A DNA stretch of 64,000 nucleotides from Triticum aestivum (taxonomy: Eukaryota > Streptophyta > Magnoliopsida > Poales > Poaceae), in contig NC_057794.1 of NCBI RefSeq assembly GCF_018294505.1, forward strand, positions 189,933,857-189,997,856, read 5' to 3'. The translations under genes and the position numbers were made by a program. The notes beneath the pieces were generated by a model. It did no database searches, had not been told where the DNA came from, and worked only from the letters and a program-made list of their open reading frames with translations. Within the stretch, counting starts at the first letter, position 1. Every line of letters begins with the position of its first letter. This document shows, piece by piece, positions 56,731-64,000 of this stretch.

Positions 56731-58310
56731 TGTATGCGTAGATGTTATATCCACGAGTAGAACCCAAAGAGTTGTGGGCAATAATATTCATACTGCTTAC
56801 CAGCATGTCATACTTTGATTCGGTGGTATTGTTGGATGAAGCGTCCCAAGCCAACATTAAATGACCGCATTCATGAGACTGGTTCTACCGATGTGCTTTG
56901 GACACAGGTGGCTAGTGGGTGTCTATTTCTCCAGCTTTAGTTGAATCGAGTGTGACTACGCCCGGTCCTTGTTGAAGGTTAAAACAACACACTTGACGAA
57001 AAATCGTTATGGTTATGATGCTTAGGTAAGAACAGTTCTTGCTAGATGCCCGTAGCAGCCACGTAAAACTTGCAACAATAAAGTAGAGGACGTCTAACTT
57101 GTTTTTGCAGGGCATGTTGTGATGTGATATGGTCAAGACGTGATTACATAAATTGTTGTATGAGATGATCATGTTTTTGTAACAGTTATCGGCAACTGGC
57201 AGGAGCCATATAGTTGTCGCTTTATTGTATGAAATGCAATCGCCATGTAGGTGGTAGCGATAGTAGTAGAAGCAATAGTTGGTGAGACGACAATGATGCT
57301 ACGATGGAGATCAAGGTGTCAAGCTGGTGACGATGGTGATCATGATGATGCTTTGGAGATGGAGATCAAAGGCATAAGATGATGATGGCCATATCATATC
57401 ACTTATATTGATTGCATGTGATGTTTATCCTTTATGCATCTTATTTTGCTTAAGTACGGCAGTAGCATTATAAGATGATCTCTCACTAAATTTCAAGGTA
57501 CAAGTGTTCTCCCTGAGTATGCACCATTGATACAGTTCGTCATGCCAAGACACCACGTGATGATCGGGTGTGATAAGCTCTACGTTCACATACAACGGGT
57601 GCAAGCCAATTTTGCACACGCAAAATACTCGGGTTAAACTTGACGAGCCTAGCATATGCAGATATTGCCTTGAAACACTGAGAACAAAAGGTCGAACGTG
57701 AATCATATAGTAGATATGATCAACATAGTGATATTCACCATTGAAAACTACTCCATCTCACGTGATGATCTGACATGGTTTAGTTGATATGGATCACGTG
57801 ATCATTTAGATGACCCGAGAGATGTCTATCTAAGTGGGAGTTCTTAAGTAATATGATTAATTGAACTTTAATTTATCATGTTAGTCCTTATAGTTTTTGC
57901 ATATCTATGTTGTTGTAGATCAATAGCTCGCGTTTAGCTCCCTGTTTTATTTTGATATGTTCCTAGAGAAAACTAAGTTGAAAGATGATAGTATCAATGA
58001 TGCAGACTGGGTCTGTGATCTGAGGATTATCCTCATTGCTGCACAAAAGAATTATGTCCTTGATGCGCCGCTAGGTGACAGAACTATTGCAAGAGTAGAT
58101 GCAGACGTTATGAACATTTGACAAGCTCGGTATGATGACTAATTGATAGTTTAGTGCACCATGCTTTACGGCTTAGAATCGGGACTTCAAAAATATTTTG
58201 AAACGCCACGGAGCATATGAGATGTTTCAAAAGTTGAAATTGGTATTTCGGACTCATGACCGAGTCGAGAGGTATGAGACAAACCAAAATAAAAATTCAT
58301 GTCGAAGATT
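56731..58310 (+). pseudogene. Copia (Angela-type) leader and gag fragment, truncated
   Basis: 56731-57960 is the untranslated leader, with no gene. From about 57990 a decayed gag is readable: DLRIILIAAQKNYVLDAPLG, then after stops and a frameshift GAYEMFQKLKLVF (about 58210-58250). Protease, integrase and RT are absent. The element stops near 58310, where a palindromic repeat begins, so most of it is missing. Confidence 0.75.
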
Positions 58311-58324
58311 GTGATAAAAAGCAG

Positions 58325-58784
58325 AGTTGGTGATGATGGTGTGCTTGCCATCCTGCAATATAGGCCATCCAATTTATATCCAATGGATAGGAAGGAAACT
58401 ATGGCAATTTTGCAAAAAGATACACACACCCCTCTCCACATTTGCAAATAAGGCCTTCCCTCATTCATCCTTTTCTTCCACAAGATAAACTACTCATACA
58501 AAAGCATCTTGAATTTCCATGCAACGCATGGGCATCTTGCTAGTATAAGAGAGTAGTAGACTAGCAAGATGCTTGTGCATTGCACAGAACATCGAGATGC
58601 ATTTGTATGAGTAGTTTATCTTGTGGTAGAAAAGGATGAACGAGGGAAGGCCTTATTTGCAAATGTGGAAAGGGGTGCGGGAATATTTTTTTTGCAAAAT
58701 TGCCATAGTTTCCTTTCCTATCTGTGACATATAAATTAGATGGCCTATACTGCAGGATGGTAGGCACACCATCAACAACAACTT
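58325..58784. repeat. Long palindrome: ~220-bp arms around a 15-bp spacer
   Basis: Left arm 58325-58544 and right arm 58560-58784 are near-perfect inverted copies. Each inner end reads ACTAGCAAGATGC..TGCATTGCA, so two copies of the same dispersed repeat lie head to head. The spacer is ATAAGAGAGTAGTAG. Confidence 0.9.
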
Positions 58785-60046
58785 TGGCTTTTATAAGAGT
58801 AGAGTAGAGATAGAGTTAGAGACTACGACTACCAATGTGCTAGCCCGTGTGTTGCAATGGATCCAAAGTAGTAGAATAATACTTGTTCACGGGCTTGAAA
58901 TATAAACACTCTAGTTTTGATATACATATATCAGTAAAAACAAATCATGCTTCACTCAAAATATATTTCTCGGGCTGTTTTGATGAGGTGAGGGACGGGT
59001 GTGGCTGGTTTGAAGATAACATTTTTTTTAAACATTGGAGCTATTTTTTTTACATTTTGTAGCGTGGCATGGCATCCAGTGCACCTAAGCATCTAAATTT
59101 TTTTGGAGTTGGGGTCGGTGGCACACCCTACAGCAAGATGCCCGTGTGGGCTTCTTCTATAACTAGCAAGATGCCCGTGCATTGCAGGGAACATCAAGAT
59201 GCATTGTTTTACAAAACACCTGTATTGATTGACCCTTGCAGGAGTAATCCCACATGTAAAAACTAATGATATCTCGAGAATTTTATCGGAAAAATGGTAT
59301 CTTTGGAACAAGTTTTCTCTACTACTGCTCCTTGCAGTGAGCGGTATGCAATCCATGTGTCAGCAGACATGACAGCTTGTCCATGGAAGTTGAACCACGA
59401 CGACCATCGCGTTTCTTGTTTCTACCACTTCCACACCCACACGTGATTCCCACGACGTCGCTCCAACCCATGGCACGATGTCCCCTGACGTGTGCCTCAT
59501 CCCTCTCAGGCCCACCGCTCCGCTGCTTTTGTGTGCATGACATGTGGGTCAGCTAAACTGTGGCGACCATCAACTTCCTACCACAACCACACCCGATTGG
59601 ACACGGTTTGCCTGCTCCGCTCCTGGGCTCCGATCCGTACTCCCGCACCATCAAATTTTAATCCAGCAGCTGTGACGCATTTAATCCCAGGCATCAATCC
59701 TCAGCTGGATTACTTCTGTACTACAGGTAGTACCCGCCAGTGTGGCCATCTACGCCTTGTAACGCCCCAACGCCCAACTGTGGCACCCTCGCCACGACCA
59801 TGCCACCACCGGCTGGTTCATCTCGGATGAGTGAGTCATGAACCACACCACCACCATGAGAATGGCATGTGGGCCAGCTGCATTGAAGTTCCGCATGTCA
59901 TTGACTCATAGGCCAGTGCACTAAGCCACTGAAGCTCAGTCTCGCGGGCCCCGAGAGGGAAATGTAACTCTTGCGGCAGGCCTTGTGGTGCTCCCGCGGT
60001 ACGAGCTCATGCCAAACCCGGAATTTGTTTCTTACTACTACCAACT
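58785..60046. other. Low-copy stretch, no gene; one partial repeat end
   Basis: 59162-59215 (AACTAGCAAGATGCCCGTGC onwards) is a partial copy of the repeat in the palindrome. The 59300-60046 part has no known motif; the frame at 59492-59830 is unsupported. Confidence 0.45.
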
Positions 60047-60533
60047 AGTGAGGTACACGTGCATTGCACGCATGAGATTTGGTAACCAAATTATGAATAA
60101 ATAACACAGTATAGCATGTAAGCTTTGAGTCATATATGCATGATGTAGATATTCGTTTAATTCTTATAGTTCATCTAATTCAAAATCAATTAGTTTTATA
60201 AAAAATCCATTTTAAGATTCATGGAATTGTGCATGGTAAAGCATAAAGTAAAAACAAATAGTGACAATTCATTTTGAAAAAAGAAGATTGGGCAATTAAG
60301 ATATGGAAGATTCTAGAACAAAGGAGAAGTGCTTGTGTTTTGAGGTTTGTGCATTATGCTTAAGTTCAACCATGGAGTCTTGTAGATTCTACATGTGGCA
60401 AAATCTGGTGGAATGTAGATGATATCCAATGGCTAGTAGTGCTTGGATTTGCCATATTTGTACCGTCAGTTTGGCTTCATCCAATGACCAACTTTCAAAG
60501 TTATTCACACACTATATAGGGGTATAGATGTGC
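60047..60533 (-). repeat. Dispersed ~480-bp repeat, copy B (inverted relative to copy A)
   Basis: Reverse complement of 22545-23025 at roughly nine bases in ten. One end is ACTAGTGAGGTACACGTGCA followed by TTGCACG, the same terminal style as the palindromic repeat. Confidence 0.8.
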
Positions 60534-60585
60534 CGGCCTGTGCGTTGTAATGGATCCAAAGTATATATATTTAGTGGAGTGCACT

Positions 60586-61050
60586 CACTACAAAAAAAGA
60601 TAGATCCATGACATTTTGGGCCGAACGATTTTTTTTGGCATACTTATGACACTTCTATGACAATAATTGTGACAAAACCCGGTATCATCATAGATGTGGT
60701 GGGGTCCTACTTCTATGACAAAAAATCATGACAAAAATGGGCTTTTCATCCTGGGCGGGCCGGAGATGCAGCTGCATGACATTCTTTGGGCCATCCATGA
60801 TGGAAAAACCATGGTAGAAGCGAGGGCGAGGAAAATATCGGGGAGTTCCCAGTTACGATGGGTGGTCGGGGGCCGAGCGATGCGCGTTTCTCTGGTACGT
60901 ACGCGCATGTGTGCGAGGCGTTGGGCACTAACTGAACCCGAGAGAGGCGTTGGGTGTCATGGATGTAAGACTGACAGTAGAATGGGGGTAGGTATGAGGA
61001 GGCAAGATCCTAGCTATGGTGAAGTTGTACACATGAGTTTTACGAGTTCG
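60586..61050 (+). mobile_element. CACTA-3, terminal fragment
   Basis: Starts CACTACAAAAAAAGATAG at 60586, followed by repeated TTCTATGACAAAAAATCATG and CATGACA words typical of a CACTA subterminal zone. ACT (60583-60585) would be the target copy. The other end is not seen and the right limit is approximate; no transposase gene is present. Confidence 0.65.
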
Positions 61051-62043
61051 GGCCCTTCGCGGAGGAAGTAACAGCCCTACGTCTCAATGCCCTCAGGCGG
61101 TCGACTGGATTATGTATGTGTGTGTTTACAGGGGTGCGAACCCTTGTGCCAGTGGAGGGGGTGGCTTATAGAGTGCGCCAGGACCCTGGCCAGCCCAAGT
61201 TACAAAGGGTTTAAAGTACATTAAGAAGGAGGCGTCACTGGTAACGCTAGTAATTAAGTGACATAAATGCCTATTAAGTCTATGAAGTAAACGTCTGACC
61301 ATTGCCGTGTAGAGTGACTTTAGGTCTTCTGTCCGTCGAGTGATAACCGTTGCGGTCGAGTGACCTTGAATCTTCCGAGTGGAACGACTTGTAGTCTAGT
61401 GGATGATGCTATCCCTTTAATGCTTCTAGTTTTAAGATGGCGTCCTAGGGGAGGGTGTCTAGGTCAGGCCTATGACCCTACCCTAGGTACATAGCTTCAT
61501 CATTATCCCCCGAATGGTTCAGGGATTGAGTGGAGGAGTTGAGAACACCTTCGATTCAATTTTCGCGCTTCGGAAGCGTCTTATTGGGACTAAATGGCAA
61601 TCATGATGACTTCAACTTCTTTTTCAGTCGCCTTGATCCATTGTTGGTTCTGTCAAGTGAACTTTTACTGCGATGTTTTGAGTACTGGTATGGAAAAGAT
61701 CTTCCGTCTGACAGGTTGCCCTGCTGCTCGCGGATATCGTGGGATTCGAATTTTGGGGAAGCGCGCGGGACGGAGGAAGCCGCAGTAATTGGACGGGATT
61801 AGGCAAGGCCTCCTCGATCATCGTGCCACCTTTTTCGCCCTGTACCTCGCGCACGACTGTTGCGGGATTTGATAGGATCGTCCGGACCCACAGGTCGGCC
61901 ACTCGGAAGCGGCCTCATATAAGGTGTCGGATTGGGGTTTTCTACACAGTGCGTTCCCATTCTCCTTCTTCCTCCTCTACTTTCTCCGCCACATCCACCT
62001 CCACTCCCAGCGCCGCTGCTCTATTCGAGTTTCGCCCGCGGCC
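61051..62043 (+). other. Probable gypsy LTR/leader upstream of the Transposase_28 exon
   Basis: No gene. Phrases such as GGAAGTAACAGCCCTACGTC and TTCATCATTATCCCCCGAA resemble Triticeae gypsy-type LTR and leader sequence. A CATATAAGG word at 61915 may be the TATA box, and a CT-rich leader follows to the ATG at 62044. Confidence 0.4.
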
Positions 62044-62301
62044 ATGGGGAAGGAGAAGACGGTGGCTCTGGAGCGCGCGAAGAAGGCGACGACGAAGGCG
62101 AACGGGAAGAAGTCCAGCCGGAGCGGATCTTCATCGAGGTCCGGCCTACCGCGCGGCTGGATCCAGGGCGACTGGATTCGGTTGACGATTAGTCAGGACG
62201 ACATCGATGATCTGGTTGAGGGAGGGCTGATTCCCCATGAATCGGCACGACTCTCGGAAGGTGAGACCGAACCGCATCCGCGAGAGGGTGAGTGCATTCT
62301 C
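62044..62301 (+). pseudogene. Putative gypsy-type transposon protein (Transposase_28-like), N-terminal 86 codons
   Basis: From ATG 62044 the frame reads MGKEKTVALERAKKATTKA, a basic Ser/Arg linker, then GLPRGWIQGDWIRLTIS and DLVEGGLIPHESARL, the N-terminal signature of the plant putative gypsy-type transposon family (PF04195 type). It stops at REGECIL, exactly where an LTR-like TGATGGGC begins (62302), so the gene is cut by an insertion. The rest of the protein is not in the window. Family role: an accessory or gag-like protein of Triticeae gypsy elements; function unknown. Confidence 0.75.
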
Positions 62302-62845
62302 TGATGGGCTAATAAGCCACGGCGATGAAGCCGGGCACGTCGAGCACGGGTATGGGCGCGCGCTGGACTTGCTGGGCGCGTCGGGTCCGAGGACTAGGGC
62401 GTGCATGTGTGCGTGTGTTGGGTGCATGGGTGTGTCCGTGCACCGGGGTAGTGTGTGTGTGTCTGTTGGCGATCTGTGTGGGGCGATCGGGTCGCCTGGT
62501 TGATGCTCAGCGCGAGACGCGGGCGCACGCGCGTGCGTAGCGGGCGCGCCGAGAGCATGTAGGGCATGGAGTAGATCGCGGGCGAGTGGAGGCGTGGGTG
62601 TGTGCCCAGTGCGCTGGCTCGGGGATATGAAGCCATAGGGTGATCATTGTAATAGTTGACATGATCGAGTTCATGCTCGAGGTAAGGGAAAAGCGTATGT
62701 GCGCTGGAAAAATCCTTGTGTCCACTGTTGTCTGAACTTCTCTGAATCTTTTCTTCCTCCTCTCCGGTGACTGACCCATGGCAACAGTGAGCGAGCAGAG
62801 CGAGAGGGCGAGGAGAGCTGCGGCGAGGAGTTGGCAGTTCCAACA
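62302..62845 (+). mobile_element. 5' LTR of a Copia element inserted in the Transposase_28 exon
   Basis: Runs from TGATGGGCTAATAAGCC to GGCAGTTCCAACA (544 bp, TG..CA) and is followed two bases later by a tRNA-Met primer site. The left boundary was set where homology to the interrupted coding exon stops. The second LTR is absent, so no repeat comparison is possible. Confidence 0.6.
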
Positions 62846-62847
62846 AT

Positions 62848-62859
62848 TGGTATCAGAGC
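62848..62859 (+). promoter_or_regulatory. Primer-binding site (initiator tRNA-Met type)
   Basis: TGGTATCAGAGC, the standard plant Copia primer-binding sequence, two bases after the LTR end. Confidence 0.9.
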
Positions 62860-62885
62860 CGCGTGGAGGAGGGAGCTCGCCGGCG

Positions 62886-63627
62886 ATGTCCATCGTGCCA
62901 TACACTAGTGGATCGGGCAGCACGGTGGCACATGCAGCGCCGGTGCTCACGGGGGAGAACTACATCACCTCGGCCATCAAGGTGGAGGCCGACCTGGATG
63001 CCGCCGGGCTGTGGGAGGCGGTGGTGCCGCCGGAGCACGCCGCGTCGGCGGTGATCGCCAAGAAAGATAAGCCGGCGCGGGCTTACCTGCTCCAGGCGCT
63101 CGCCGATGATTTGTTGCTGTAGGTGGCCACAAAGAAGACCACGACGGAGATACGGAGCAGCCTAAAGGCCCGGTTCGTTGGGGCTGATCGCATGCGGGCG
63201 GCGCAACTGGGCACGTTGCGCGGGGAGTTCGAGCTCCTACGCATGACGAGCAATGAGTCGCTGGACGCGTTCGCGGGGAAGATCAGCGGCATGGCGGTGC
63301 GCTACACCGGGCTGGGAGCGACCCTCGACGACGCAGCAATGGTGAGGAAGCTCCTGGACTGCGTCCCGGATCGTCTGTACGCGGCGGTCGCCGGGATGGA
63401 GCAATTCTACAACTTGTAGGAGCTGCTCTTCAAGGACGCGCTCGGGTGCCTGAAGGCGTTCGATGAGCGGCTGCGTCGGCGAGGACAGGCAGGCGGCGAG
63501 CGGGCGGATGGTGAGCAAACTCATGCTCACCGCGGCACAGTGGCGGGCGCGCGAGCGGCGCCGGGGCGGTGCACGCGGAGAGGACGATGACGACGGCGCG
63601 GCCAGCACAGCATCAGGCAGAGGGGAC
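62886..63627 (+). pseudogene. Copia gag (UBN2-type), degenerate and truncated
   Basis: From ATG 62886 the frame reads MSIVPYTSGSG.., then LTGENYITSAIKVEADLDAA and GLWEAVV, the N-terminal gag signature of plant Copia elements. It continues with TEIRSSLKARFVGADR, GEFELLRMTSNESLDAF and MVRKLLDCVPDRLYA. TAG codons interrupt it at 63120-63122 and 63417-63419, and the frame shifts by +1 near 63510 (KLMLTAAQWRARER). It is cut at 63627 by another LTR. Gag packages element RNA in virus-like particles in the cytoplasm; this copy cannot be functional. Confidence 0.85.
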
Positions 63628-64000
63628 TGTCAGGACCCCGATCCTAAGTCACACCGGTCTAGCATGTAACACATCATATCACTTTGCGGCCTCACGCACG
63701 GTATTCCCACGGGTGCCACCTTACCTGGTCCGGGACCGTTTGCGCCTTTTGGCTCACGTATATGATAGTGTCGCTAGCATCCATATGACAAAGAACCCGG
63801 GCTGACATGGCTAGTCGTGAACCCAAAGTGGCACTAACTTACAGGGACAGGCATACAGGACCCAGCAACGAACGTGTCGGTCATCAACGAGTGAATCCAG
63901 GCTATAGCACTGGGCTAGCAGGACTCCGGTGAACCGGGCTGTAGTGGGCTAACAGGACTCCGGAATTCATCGCGTGACATTTCCCCGAGGGGACAGACAC
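63628..64000 (+). mobile_element. Start of another LTR, continuing past the window
   Basis: TGTCAGGACCCCGATCCTAA begins abruptly inside the Copia gag. GGGAC (63623-63627) would be the target-site copy. The sequence repeats CAGGACTCCGG.. phrases (63920 and 63953). The far end is outside the window, so orientation cannot be settled. Confidence 0.6.

Noticed and set aside
59492..59830. 112-codon frame
   Set aside because: No recognisable feature, and codon pattern and context give no support.
61924..62043. Upstream extension of the Transposase_28 frame
   Set aside because: Needs a start before the CT-rich leader. The ATG at 62044 begins the conserved MGKEKT block.

Overview
This is a window of a large, repeat-dominated grass nuclear genome, almost certainly Triticeae (wheat, Aegilops or a close relative). 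The clearest signs are an Angela/WIS/BARE-type Copia LTR at 54997-56713, Athila-type Ty3/gypsy pol at 43.0-45.4 kb, three CACTA DNA transposons with typical subterminal repeats, and layer upon layer of nested insertions. There are three runs of N (11204-11589, 29576-29919, 31366-31674). I see no rRNA, tRNA, CRISPR or bacterial genes. Family names come from recognition of sequence, not from a database search.

Layout. 1-6820 is the right part of CACTA-1, with a four-exon accessory transposase gene (2099-5705), a small RNase H1 hybrid-binding-domain ORF broken by one TAG (5927-6181), and a subterminal array ending at 6820. 6821-15066 is the 3' part of an LTR retroelement: a non-coding internal region with a degenerate pyrimidine-rich array, then a 4.6 kb LTR. 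15067-17460 holds three copies of an unclassified module. 17.5-31.3 kb is a lower-copy mosaic: an unrecognised spliced gene (18691-19520), MITE-like inverted repeats, a WRN-type 3'-5' exonuclease pseudogene with a single nonsense codon (24655-25374), a frameshifted minus-strand ORF pair (28201-28664) and a tRNA-derived SINE.

33.0-43.0 kb is CACTA-2. It carries an intact five-exon Ptta/En/Spm-like gene (39039-41305, 435 aa) preceded by eight tandemly duplicated exon-intron modules (34326-38467), and ends in GGGCC-rich subterminal repeats at 43027. 43028-54996 is an antisense Athila-like gypsy element cut by CACTA-2, by a 3.2 kb solo LTR with perfect CCTTA target-site duplications (45356-48531), by a 6.2 kb non-autonomous two-LTR element (48733-54933) and by an Angela Copia element (54997-~58310).

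The right end holds a 220-bp-arm palindrome (58325-58784), a third CACTA terminus (60586), and a nested stack: a Transposase_28 gypsy-type exon (62044-62301) split by a Copia element with LTR, tRNA-Met-type primer site and degenerate gag (62302-63627), itself cut by another LTR starting at 63628.

The genes do not form a host pathway. Almost all are transposon genes or fragments. The possible host-derived loci are the exonuclease pseudogene and the unrecognised gene at 18.7-19.5 kb.
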